Assembly (NCBI GenBank): GCA_943788835.1 | Contig: CALSRU010000004.1 | Span: 614,300 to 678,299 of the forward strand | Direction of reading: 5' to 3' | Source of the DNA: an uncultured Pseudomonadales bacterium | GTDB taxonomy: Bacteria; Pseudomonadota; Gammaproteobacteria; Pseudomonadales; UBA7434 | Length of the DNA stretch: 64,000 bases | Part shown: one piece after another, positions 50,787 through 61,800 of the stretch | How positions within the stretch are numbered: the first letter of the stretch is position 1 | Layout of the letters: every line of letters starts with the position of its first letter | Position numbers and translations under genes: made by a program | Notes under the pieces: generated by a model | Told to the model about the DNA's origin: nothing | Databases searched by the model: none | The model's input: only the letters and a program-made list of their open reading frames with translations

Positions 50787-51407
50787 TCAAGCTGACGTAT
50801 GCAAACCGCACTCTCGCCCGTCGTGGACCTTAGTCGGATCGAAATAGTGTCTACAGCTGATAAGCGAATGTTCTCTCATATAGCTCTCGACCTGATCATC
50901 ATCCCAATAAAAAATGGGCGCCACTTTAATAATTCCACGCCCATCAATACTCACAATATCGAGCGTCTTGCGGTGATCCGTCTCTTGCTGGCGTATTCCC
51001 GTCAGCCATATCTCCGGCTGTAACAATTCAATCGCTTGATTAAACGGTTCAAGCTTTACTTGGCGAGTAAACTCTTCATGCTGCTCAATATCTTCGATAG
51101 TAGGAATGCCACCCATTATCGAGTTACGCCTTTCCGAAGTCATTTGCGGTGAGAAAATTTGCATATTCAAGTCGAGCGATTTAATCAATCTCTCGGCTAC
51201 AACGTAGGTGTCGCGGAGATTGTAGCCAGTGTCCACCCATATGACGGGCAAACCAGGCGCCTCAGCCTGAGCCATATGCAACATGACCGCAGCATTTTTC
51301 CCAAAGCTTGTCGTAGAGATCATCTTCTTTTTTTGCGCCACAGCCCAACGAATAATTTCGCGTGGACTGGCGTTGCGTAACGACTGATTAACTACATTAA
51401 GATCCAT
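50787..51407 (-). CDS. cysH: Phosphoadenylyl-sulfate reductase family protein CysH
   Basis: CysH reduces PAPS (or APS) to sulfite in sulfate assimilation using thioredoxin. The 206-residue product has the PAPS-reductase-type loop STTSFGKNAAVMLHM, VIWVDTGYNLRDTYVVAERL, a TGIRQQETDHRK segment and the C-terminal ECGLH with the catalytic cysteine. The extra CC/CxxC cysteines that hold the 4Fe-4S cluster of APS reductases are not seen, so PAPS is the likelier substrate. It is shorter than E. coli CysH (244), mainly at the N terminus. It is convergent with purB, and thioredoxin reductase is encoded in the window. Confidence 0.88.
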   Translation of the reverse strand: MDLNVVNQSLRNASPREIIRWAVAQKKKMISTTSFGKNAAVMLHMAQAEAPGLPVIWVDTGYNLRDTYVVAERLIKSLDLNMQIFSPQMTSERRNSIMGGIPTIEDIEQHEEFTRQVKLEPFNQAIELLQPEIWLTGIRQQETDHRKTLDIVSIDGRGIIKVAPIFYWDDDQVESYMREHSLISCRHYFDPTKVHDGRECGLHTSA

Positions 51408-51724
51408 GAATATACAAAACTTTTAATTAAGTGAGCATGATTGTACGTAACCTGTACCCGTATCTTAATGGATTACTCAGCAATCACTGGGACCCAAGCA
51501 CACACGGCCGTGCAAACTAATCTAAAGCCAGCCTCAAGGCAAATAACAATACTCTATATCGTTATAACGAAACTTGATTTTCTTAGCCTTATGCCAGCAA
51601 AAAAGACCCGCTTAATCGAAACCCGCGCCAACCCTCATAATTGAAATTAGTCGGTTAAAATCTACGTTACTCGCTGCACCTCATAAAAACAGACTCTATG
51701 TGTGACGAATGTGCCTCACTCTAA
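51408..51724. other. Intergenic region with 12-bp palindrome upstream of cysH
   Basis: TCGTTATAACGA (51559-51570) is a perfect 12-bp palindrome, about 150 bp before the leftward cysH start. It might be an operator, but no regulator can be named. No gene or terminator is seen in these 317 bp. Confidence 0.5.
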
Positions 51725-52609
51725 TTAAGCGATCTTTCGCAATTTTAACAACTCGGGGAACTTAGCCGGCGACCTAACCGCTGGCGATAGAGGCAGCAAA
51801 CGGAATCGCCTTTTCAGCTCACGACCCGACAAAGGCTGCTGACAGGCCGCAACGACGACATTGTCGAAACCTTGCTGCTTTAACACATAGCCATGATTAA
51901 AGCCGTGTTTACCGCTGCTACCGCCAGCTACGACAGGGTCGCTACGATAGCGCTGGGTTAAACGCTTCGCATCAGCCATCTTTACGCAGTTAGCTATCAA
52001 TAAGCCGTTCACTGCCAAACGCCGGCGAAGCAAGTGCAGCCAGCCATCGGAAAAGTTTACAACGCGATGCGGCTCGCCATCGACCTCGTTAAATAGGTCA
52101 TCAATAATCACGTCGTAGCGCGGCACCTCGCTCGCTTGCATCCAATCGAGAGCATCTGCTTTAATCAGCTTAATGGAGGGCCCGCGCAAGCCAACAAAGT
52201 CCTTAGCAACACGCAGATGGTTAATGTCAAGCTCAACACCGGTAATCTCAGCTTCCGGGAAGAAATCCCTGATCTTCTTTAGCGCCGCGCCCGCGCCAAC
52301 GCCAAGCATTAATACACGACGAATTTGCTGAGCGGGCAAGAAACATAACGGGATCCATAGCATATCCCAAACCCCGCCATTGAGCATCCGCTGCCCATTA
52401 TATTGAGAGTGAAATACGCCATTGCGGTACAGTCGAATCGAGTGACCCGCTGTGCGAACCTCGTAGTGACTGCCATCAATTTTTTTTTGCCATACAATCA
52501 CTGCGCCTGCACCCAATCTACTGGAGCAATCGTATTTGCGCCATCGTGAGTAAAAAAATTGATAGGCACCATAGCACACGCCGCTAGGCAGTAACGATGT
52601 CCCTAACAA
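51725..52609 (-). CDS. Spermidine-synthase-like SAM-dependent methyltransferase-fold protein
   Basis: The 294-residue protein has a Rossmann methyltransferase fold of the spermidine synthase group. RRVLMLGVGAGAALKKI (motif I), ITGVELDINHLRVAKDFVG, LIKADALDWMQ and YDVIIDDLFNE follow in order. An N-terminal beta region (YEVRTAGHSIRLYRNGVFHS) resembles the SpeE tetramerisation domain. The polyamine-binding aromatics and the full SpeE signature are not apparent, so it may act on another substrate. The frame opens with TTG at 52609, directly against an AGGAG with no spacer, so the true start is uncertain. It lies 46 bp after the Do protease gene. Confidence 0.75.
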   Translation of the reverse strand: MLGTSLLPSGVCYGAYQFFYSRWRKYDCSSRLGAGAVIVWQKKIDGSHYEVRTAGHSIRLYRNGVFHSQYNGQRMLNGGVWDMLWIPLCFLPAQQIRRVLMLGVGAGAALKKIRDFFPEAEITGVELDINHLRVAKDFVGLRGPSIKLIKADALDWMQASEVPRYDVIIDDLFNEVDGEPHRVVNFSDGWLHLLRRRLAVNGLLIANCVKMADAKRLTQRYRSDPVVAGGSSGKHGFNHGYVLKQQGFDNVVVAACQQPLSGRELKRRFRLLPLSPAVRSPAKFPELLKLRKIA

Positions 52610-52655
52610 CTCCTAGCTTATAAGCTTTAAGAGCTAAAAAAATACTATAACAAAA

Positions 52656-54020
52656 CTAACGAAGTATTAAATAAAGTGCCGTGTTACCGCGGACAATCCG
52701 CAGCAGCATGTTACCGTTACTACGGCTCGCAACATCAATCAACTCATCGATATTCCCTATTCGCACACGATTAGCCGCAACCAGTAGGTCTCCTTTTCGT
52801 AAGCCTGACCCTGCTGCTGCAGAACCATTGGCAATCGCCTCGATTAAAACCCCGTCGCGCGCTTCGTCGTCACGCAGCTCTACTCCCTCTAACGCTGGAT
52901 GTATATCGCGGGCCTTGCGAGCGACGTTTTCACGCTCACCTATACGCATCGTTAATTTCAATTCTTGGCCGTCCCGCAATAGCGTAAGTTTCACCTTCTC
53001 ATCAATGCGCTTTGACCCTATCGCGTTACGTAGCTGCGCCGAGGACTCTACTAATTTACCATCAACTCCAGTAACAATGTCGTCTGCCTTAACCCCGCCC
53101 CGATCAGCTGCTGATCCCTCGCGCACTTGAGCAATAACCACACCCTTTTGCTGGCGATCAAGTTTAAACGCCTCGGCCATTTCGGGTGTTAGATTTTGAA
53201 TGATCACACCTAACTGCCCCCGCCGAACCTCACCATGCTCAACAATTTGCTCCATACTGTAGCGAGCCATATTCATTGGGATGGCTAGACCAATCCCTAC
53301 ATTGCCGCCACCAGGCGCAATGATTGCGGTGTTAATGCCCACTAGCTCGCCGCGCAAATTAACCAATGCGCCACCAGAGTTACCCGGATTAATTGAAGCA
53401 TCGGTTTGAATAAAGTTTTCATAGCCTTCAATCCCTAAGCCCGATCGCCCCAGCGCACTGACCACACCGCTGGTAACAGTATTTTGCAACCCAAAGGGAT
53501 TACCTATGGCTATGACAAAATCACCTTGCAGAAGCTGCTCCGAATCAGCCATTTCAATTGCCACTAAATCGCTCGCTTCAATTTGCAACACGGCAATATC
53601 CACTTCGGGGTCTCCACCGACCAGCGAAGCTGTAAAGCTTCGATTGTCGGAGAGAGTAACAATAATTTCATCAGCGCCATCTACAACATGAAAATTAGTG
53701 ACAACTGTGCCAGCAGATGCGTCAACAATTACTCCCGACCCTGCACTTTGAGTACGTCGCTGCTGGGCTGGAACCTGACCTTGAGGCGCTTGAAAAAAAC
53801 GGCGAAAAAACGGGTCTTCCAATAGAGGGTTACGCACAGTTTTAATACTATGTGTTGAAATATTAACAACTGCCGGATTGACCTTTTCCAATAACGGCGC
53901 AAGGCTCGGCATCGGCTCACCGTCAAGCCCAAAAGACGGCAATCCCGCCTGGCATGGAAGGGCTAACAGACTGGCAATCGTAGCTATTGTGAGCAAGCTC
54001 AATCGAAAATGCTGAAACAT
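52656..54020 (-). CDS. Do-family periplasmic serine endoprotease (DegQ/MucD-like)
   Basis: Do/DegP/DegQ proteases degrade misfolded envelope proteins. The 454-residue protein has a signal peptide (about 1-26, ending LPCQA). The trypsin-like domain has His in VVTNFHVVDGADEI, Asp in DPEVDIAVLQIEA and Ser in ASINPGNSGGALVN. Two PDZ domains follow (about 265-350 and 365-450: GVVIAQVREGSAADRGGVKA and GVLIEAIANGSAAAGSGL). The start is ATG 54020: GAGGA lies 8 nt upstream, while the ATG and TTG farther upstream overlap that site. MucD of Pseudomonas normally follows the algU operon; here it stands apart, so DegQ/MucD cannot be separated. Confidence 0.93.
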   Translation of the reverse strand: MFQHFRLSLLTIATIASLLALPCQAGLPSFGLDGEPMPSLAPLLEKVNPAVVNISTHSIKTVRNPLLEDPFFRRFFQAPQGQVPAQQRRTQSAGSGVIVDASAGTVVTNFHVVDGADEIIVTLSDNRSFTASLVGGDPEVDIAVLQIEASDLVAIEMADSEQLLQGDFVIAIGNPFGLQNTVTSGVVSALGRSGLGIEGYENFIQTDASINPGNSGGALVNLRGELVGINTAIIAPGGGNVGIGLAIPMNMARYSMEQIVEHGEVRRGQLGVIIQNLTPEMAEAFKLDRQQKGVVIAQVREGSAADRGGVKADDIVTGVDGKLVESSAQLRNAIGSKRIDEKVKLTLLRDGQELKLTMRIGERENVARKARDIHPALEGVELRDDEARDGVLIEAIANGSAAAGSGLRKGDLLVAANRVRIGNIDELIDVASRSNGNMLLRIVRGNTALYLILR

Positions 54021-55525
<1,505 letters not shown>

Positions 55526-55542
55526 GCTAGCTCACTATTTAA

Positions 55543-57321
55543 TTAAACTTGGCTTTTCCAGTAGTCTTGATAATGTTCCAGACCTTCAACGCCTAAATAT
55601 CGCTTCATATATTTTTCAGGCACTTTTGACAAGTCTACGAGTATTAACCCGTCGAGAGAATCATTGAAGGCCTTGTTAACCGAAAAGCAAACAAACTTAC
55701 CATTCAGCGAGAGGTAATGCCGCAGTAAGATCGGCAAGGCTTTTCCCGGATCACAGCAGCCAACCAGCTTATTGACCAACGGCACGTGGCTCAGAGTAGC
55801 TAGCATGTCTCGGCTCCAAACCTTACCCGAAACGCGCAGAGGAGCCACTGGCTCCACAGTGTCCAAAAACTTCTGTTCAGCTTGAAACGATTCCAGCATA
55901 CATTCAGATATGAGTGCTCGTGCCATGCCAGAGTGCTCATTAGAAATACTCACAGCACCAAATAATGTATCAAACTCTGGATGACTCGCTACATAACGAC
56001 CGATTCCACGCCATAATAAATCTAATGCCGACGGCTTGCGCTGATAATCCGGGTGCACAAATGAGCGGCCTAATTCCAAGGGATTGCCTAGCTTTTTTAG
56101 GTACTCTCGATCAAGCGAATAAAGCGTCCGTGCATACAGCCCGTCTATACCGCAACGCGCAACGATTTCATTCACCCGACCAAGTCGATAGCCGCCAACA
56201 ACGCGCAGCTTATGCTTATCCCAAACAAAGACATGCAAATAATAAGGGTCAAACTGATCAACATCACAACTATTACCCGTACCCTCACCTGCCTGACGAA
56301 ACGTATATTCCCGCGCCTGACCAATAGCCTCCATCAGAACCCCTAGCCTTTCAAATGGAGCAATATAGACAGCATACGCTTCGTTACACACCACCTGACA
56401 ATCTTCCATGGTAGTGAGCTGTTGCCGCAAATCACGTTCTGAGCCTGGCCACGACTCCACTCTTGATATGGGTAGCTGCGCAAAAGCTTTGGGCGAATTA
56501 ATAATATTAGGGCGCTGATTGGGCTGAAGTAAATGAGTCGCTAGCCGCAAGCATGCCGTAACCGTCTCATCAGTTTCCATGTGGTGAAACTCTTTTGCAT
56601 TGATAAGCTCGCCGGTCACAACGCGGAGCGTTTGGGAACCTTTGTTAGCCAACTCTCGTGGCAACATTGCAGTGCGTAAAAATCGATGCGTCAAGGCCAG
56701 GATGTAAAACATTCGGCTGTTATATGCATCCACATATAAAGGCAGGACGGTAGCACCGGTCTTACGCACCAAGCGCCCGGCAAATCGATTCCACGGGTAG
56801 TCGGATACTTTTCGTTGAGAAAAATCAAAAGTGGCCACTTTTCCGGCCGGAAACAAAAGTAATACGCCGCCACTAGCCAGATGGGCACGCGCCTCACGAA
56901 TGCCGGCAGTATTCGCACGTGACCGCTGACTCGAAAGAATATCCACGCCAATAAAGATTGATTGTAGTTCTGGGATTTTAGTCAGGAGCGCGTTGGTAAG
57001 AACTTTCGTATCGGACCTGTGTCGCAACAAAAAGCTGGCGATTGCAACGCCTTCAAGTCCACCCAGCGGGTGATTGGCAACAACCAATAGCGGGCCTTCA
57101 GCGGGAATTTTCTTAATAGTTTCTCTTTGATCGCTTACCTCAAGCGTCACTTTAAGGGAGTCGAGTACATGTTTAAGAAAATTGACTGGCGACGCACCAA
57201 GTGGACGCTTAGCATAAATATCCGCCAAGCGATCCAAGCCCAATACTCTTTCTATCACACTCGAAAAAAAGGCGCCTTTGAGCACATTTCTAAACGGATT
57301 TTGATCGAGACTATTACGCAT
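55543..57321 (-). CDS. olsF: Bifunctional ornithine-lipid synthase OlsF-like (acyltransferase fusion)
   Basis: This 592-residue protein joins two acyltransferase domains. The N-terminal part (about 60-290) is a lysophospholipid-acyltransferase type, with NHPLGGLEGVAIASFLL (His84), IFIGVDIL and LLLFPAGKVATF. The C-terminal part (about 315-580) is a GNAT-like acyl-ornithine synthase, with VFVWDKHKLRVVGGYRLG, LELGRSFVHPDYQRKPSALD and GAVSISNEHSGMARALI. This order matches OlsF, which makes ornithine lipids in one polypeptide and was described in Serratia and Flavobacterium. Ornithine lipids replace phospholipids under phosphate limitation in several bacteria. The start ATG has no clear Shine-Dalgarno. 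No phosphate-regulator site was recognised. Confidence 0.83.
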   Translation of the reverse strand: MRNSLDQNPFRNVLKGAFFSSVIERVLGLDRLADIYAKRPLGASPVNFLKHVLDSLKVTLEVSDQRETIKKIPAEGPLLVVANHPLGGLEGVAIASFLLRHRSDTKVLTNALLTKIPELQSIFIGVDILSSQRSRANTAGIREARAHLASGGVLLLFPAGKVATFDFSQRKVSDYPWNRFAGRLVRKTGATVLPLYVDAYNSRMFYILALTHRFLRTAMLPRELANKGSQTLRVVTGELINAKEFHHMETDETVTACLRLATHLLQPNQRPNIINSPKAFAQLPISRVESWPGSERDLRQQLTTMEDCQVVCNEAYAVYIAPFERLGVLMEAIGQAREYTFRQAGEGTGNSCDVDQFDPYYLHVFVWDKHKLRVVGGYRLGRVNEIVARCGIDGLYARTLYSLDREYLKKLGNPLELGRSFVHPDYQRKPSALDLLWRGIGRYVASHPEFDTLFGAVSISNEHSGMARALISECMLESFQAEQKFLDTVEPVAPLRVSGKVWSRDMLATLSHVPLVNKLVGCCDPGKALPILLRHYLSLNGKFVCFSVNKAFNDSLDGLILVDLSKVPEKYMKRYLGVEGLEHYQDYWKSQV

Positions 57322-57361
57322 AAATTAATAACAACTTAGCCTAAAAAAAGACGAGAGCCCA

Positions 57362-58105
57362 CTAAGCCAATGCACTACGCGGTAGACTCAATGCTTCACT
57401 AGCGCAAGATACACAAGGCGAACCATCCGTGTAACTGATGGAAACCGTATCGTTGCAAACTTGGACAAAACACTGACTTACCGTTTGCGCCAACTCGCGA
57501 TGCATACACACAGAGGTTACTGCTAAAGGCTGCCCATCAATTTCATGTAAGTCATGGTCGAGATGACAAGAATGAAAATGCTTTAGTGACTCAAGATCGC
57601 CATCAGCCCCCACGCTATCAAAAAATTCTCTACGCACTGCCTGAACCGTATCGGTATCGAATGACGATGAGGTTATGGGCATCTCGGCCGGCAATCTGGC
57701 CAGCGCCAAAGTATCCCAGCTCCAATGATGAACACCAACAGCAAAAACAACCAGCTCAAACCCTCGATATTTTTGTAACTCCAGCTGACTTAAAGCTATT
57801 TCTAATTCATTGAGGTTTGCGCAGCCAGCCAGCGCAACAACCACCTCGCCACGACTCACAATGTTCTTGTTCGTAGGTTCCGGCGCCGTATAGTTATTTA
57901 GCAAGCAAACCGTTAAACCGTACTGATTAACCGCTAACCATGTTCCACCTGCGTCAGCATCAGTAGGTGCGAGGTATTTAACCCCGTCAAGCGTCTGATG
58001 AAGGGCCGGTGGTAATGCCCGCTGCCGCGTTTTCAATTCGTCTCGGTTAAAAAACAGCGCATAACCTTGCTCTGGCGCATTAAACTTCCAGGTCAGCGTA
58101 CACAT
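57362..58105 (-). CDS. NRDE family protein (TANGO2-like)
   Basis: The 247-residue product starts MCTLTWKFNAPEQGYALFFN and carries NRDE in FFNRDELKTRQRA, the family's name motif. DADAGGTWLAVNQYGLTVCLL follows. These are the TANGO2/NRDE hallmarks, with an exposed Cys2 as in N-terminal-nucleophile-like proteins. Eukaryotic relatives have been linked to heme trafficking; the bacterial role is unclear. The ATG overlaps the stop of the upstream DinB-like gene by one base (TAATG), so the two are translationally coupled. hemB lies about 2 kb away. Confidence 0.85.
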   Translation of the reverse strand: MCTLTWKFNAPEQGYALFFNRDELKTRQRALPPALHQTLDGVKYLAPTDADAGGTWLAVNQYGLTVCLLNNYTAPEPTNKNIVSRGEVVVALAGCANLNELEIALSQLELQKYRGFELVVFAVGVHHWSWDTLALARLPAEMPITSSSFDTDTVQAVRREFFDSVGADGDLESLKHFHSCHLDHDLHEIDGQPLAVTSVCMHRELAQTVSQCFVQVCNDTVSISYTDGSPCVSCASEALSLPRSALA

Positions 58106-58692
58106 TAAACTTGCCCCTGAAAATGCGCAGTCGCTGGCGCCAATCCAAAATCCTTCTCAATCAAGACTTCTACATTATTTAATTTCAATAACAGCGCAAT
58201 GCTCGCATTGTGATGCACCGTGTGGCTATGCAAGAATCCTAATTCACGCTCAAGCGAAGAGACTTGCGCCACGCTCAGACGGTCACCATTCCCAACACGG
58301 CCACTCGACGTTGCCATATATACCTGAATCTCACCCTCGAACCGCTTTAACAATAGCCCTTGCAAACCACTCACAACGCCTTTCAAACAAATCTGAGCCT
58401 GATGAGTTGACTCTTCAATGCGAGCATCTCTTGCTCGCTGATCATAATCAACAAGCCCATCATCTAGCCCCTCTAACAAACACGTGTAATGGTCGAGCAC
58501 ATGCCGCAGATGCACGCCAATGGATGATGATTTTAACTGTGGCTGTGTTTGGCAGTAGATTTCCAACGAGATATTTGCTAACAACCGATCAAGCTGTTGC
58601 AATATGTCAACGTTATCACCTATGAGTGTCGAGAGGACCTGAGACAAATGAATTTTTCCTAATAAAAAGACGATACTAAAATTATTGGGCAC
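58105..58692 (-). CDS. DinB-like helical metal-binding protein
   Basis: The 195-residue protein fits the DinB/YfiT-like four-helix family, with His residues expected to hold a metal: GVHLRHVLDHYTCLLEGL in helix 2 and LHSHTVHHNASIALLLKL near the end. Related enzymes use thiol cofactors (mycothiol or bacillithiol transferases) in other phyla; in this lineage the partner is unknown. The frame opens with GTG at 58692 without a clear Shine-Dalgarno, so the start is uncertain. It is coupled to the NRDE gene. Confidence 0.7.
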   Translation of the reverse strand: MPNNFSIVFLLGKIHLSQVLSTLIGDNVDILQQLDRLLANISLEIYCQTQPQLKSSSIGVHLRHVLDHYTCLLEGLDDGLVDYDQRARDARIEESTHQAQICLKGVVSGLQGLLLKRFEGEIQVYMATSSGRVGNGDRLSVAQVSSLERELGFLHSHTVHHNASIALLLKLNNVEVLIEKDFGLAPATAHFQGQV

Positions 58693-58806
58693 ACAATAAA
58701 TATTTGAATGATATTACAGGGTGTCTGATTGGCATTACGCATGAATCAACAAATGCGCTAACCTAACCCAAAGCAAATCCAAGAATGCCACAATCACTGA
58801 ATTGAA

Positions 58807-61800
58807 TCATCTGACAACTTTGTTAGTATCAACCTCTAACAGTTTGTCCAGTAATGGGAAGTACAACGCACATCGGATTTCAACCGCCACATCACCGACT
58901 GGCGCACCACTAGCGACTGACCCACCACTCTCACCGCGCAGTTGTAAATCACTATCACTGCCCAACTGGTCGGAACAAAGAAGCGCGTCGACGATACCAT
59001 GATAATGGCTGAGTTGCTCTCGATACTTATCCTCTTCACGCTGAAGAAATGCATCCATGTCGCCTTCCGAACCAGGCTCCGAGGTTTTATAGTCAATAAT
59101 CCAGCGGCAGTCATTGGAATCAATAAACGATGTATCTACGGTAGAGCGTTTCCAGCGCCGCACCCTAGCCTTTTCACCGAGGCTAGATCCGGTCGAGCTA
59201 TCATCTATTTCTTCAAATGTGCCATAGACCAGAGAAAACTCGCAGGCTCGCTGAGTATGATTACTGGAAAATAGCCATCTCCCTGTATCGCCTTGCAACA
59301 CGTTGTTAATTGCACGATGAACTTTATCTAACATTAACGCTCGTTTGTCAGGTGTAACTCCTAGCTGCTGAAGCCTTAAAGACCAGTGTGGATGCAGTGC
59401 CGTCAAATCTCGTAACCGCCATTCTTCTAGACCCTGCACGCCAATAAGATGCAAGATTTCATGTACACAAGTACCCGCTGCACTATCAGCGCTGTGCATG
59501 CCATCTATGACATCAACCAAACTTCCGTCAGTAGAGCAATCACCAACATCATCGCCCACTAACGACTGATCCCCAAGAAAAGGTAAATGAACTGCTAAAC
59601 CTGCACCTTTTTGAGCAACTTGCAACTGTGCAAGCGTATTTTTATCAAACCGTTTTAGCTGAGCATAACTACTTGAATCGTCGTTGCCCAATTCGCTTGA
59701 TAGCGTCGCACTCTTAACAATAGGGTTGGCCAAAGTCATCTGGTCGACTATGGCCGGCCACAATGTACTCAACATGCTGCCACGAGCTGGGGGCTTAAAC
59801 AAATCTTTATCGAAGGCATGAGCGGACGTAGCGGCCGGATTGGACTTATCTAATGAATCCAATCGTGCAAATAAAATAAGCCTCGATCGCGCTCGCGTCG
59901 CTGCAACATATAATAGGCGCGTTAACTCAAAGTCTTTAACTAGCTTGTCTTCACTACGCAAAAACTCGTAAATGCTGTTTCCGTTATCTTTATTATCGCG
60001 GCGTAACGGCTTTGCGGGCAGCTGTGGATATAAAAGCAAGCCACTGCTCCCATCAGAAAACACGCGCTCACTGGTCATTAATAACGGCTTATCTTCAGCC
60101 GGCGAAACGCGCGCCAAGCCAGGTAAAATCACGGTATCAAACTCGAGGCCTTTAGCCTTGTGAATAGTCATTATTTGCACCGGCGTTGCGCCATCTTTGA
60201 GTGCACTCACCATAGGCTCGGCATACAGTCTCTCGACTCTCCGAGCTAATTCCTGTAAAGAAAAGGTTGCCTGCCCCTCACTGCACTGCTGCTCAAATAG
60301 TTCTAGCGTGTCGAAAAAAACCAAAGCCGATCGACCATCTTCGCCATCTGCTGAGTATGCGCTAGCCAGAGGACCGCCAATACTGCGCCAACATTTCTCT
60401 AACCACTGCCGCGTGCCGAGCCTTCCACGTTGCGACCAAGCCACAACAACCTGATTCGCCAAAAATTGCAAGCGATCAGCTGCATCTTTGCTTAAACCAG
60501 CTATATCACTGAACTCTGCCGCTTCGCTCTTAGCATTCGCGCTACTATTTTTCGGCCCACTGCCAACAACATTGTTACCACCGAAAGCTAGGATCAACTC
60601 GGATAAGCGCATCGAACGGTTACGTCGGTGCCGATAATCGTGCAGCGCCTGCAAGTCTCTTAGCTCGATACCGCACCAAGGTGCCCGCAGCAATGAAAAC
60701 CAAGCCAGATCATCGCAAGGGTTTAGCAATGCGCTAGCGAGGGTCATACAGTCGATAACCACTTCGCGACGCGCTAGCGAATCAATATCGGTGCCCTGCC
60801 AAGCTATATCAGCAGCTTCAAGCGCCGGAATAATTTGCCTAAGATAACTTCGGGCGCGAACCAATATGGCAATGGATTGAGTGGGCTCAGCTTGTAGCGC
60901 TTGCACAATAGTTGCAACCACCGCGTCGGCCTCTTGTAATCCTTCAACATCATTCGTGCATGCAAGCACAGAAACGGCTGAGACTTTAGACGGATCAGCG
61001 TTAGCGCCCAAAGAGAAGGCCTGAGACGGACTGTAGCGTACAGCTCCTCGCGAAAGATCCTCCGATTTGGGAAAAGCATGAATGAATTGCTCATTTATCC
61101 AGTTGACGATAGGCGCAGTGGAACGAAAGTTTTGTTGTAGCTCCAGAGGCTCCAAATGCAGCTCGCCAAGCCCTTCTCTTCGCGCACGTAAGAACAGCTC
61201 CACTCTCGCTTGGCGAAAACTGTATATCGACTGCATGCCATCCCCCACAATAAATAAGCTGCGTGGATATTCACCATCTTGTGCGTTGTAACTAGGCCAG
61301 TCGGCTGTAAGCGCATGCAACAAATAGAACTGACTAATTGATGTGTCTTGGAACTCATCGACCAAGATATGCTGCAGCCGACTGTTCCAATTGTAGGCTG
61401 CAGCATTCGCTAAAATAGCTTCGTCGCTACGCGCCAAACGACTTTGCGTCAAGGCTGCCAATCCCGCCGCATTCCCAAAGCCCAATGTTCGCAGCGCTGC
61501 CGATGCAACCTCACCATGATCGCACTGCCTCGACTGGCCAAAAACTACATGCAAATGCGCGCACAAATTAACTAGGCATTTAGCTAACGGTTCAAGCAAA
61601 TTGCGATGCTCTGCTTGGTATCCACCAAGTGGCAAACTGGCTACCGTCTTCAGTGATAGCAACGTGGCGGGTTCTGAGCCGATAGCGGCGCAGATTGTTA
61701 ATAATTTTTCTCGCTCTACAGCACTGCGCTCTGCCAGTGCTTTATCGCTATCTTTTTTAGGCAAAAAACCCTGATTTTTCGTTAAGGTTTTACGCGGAGC

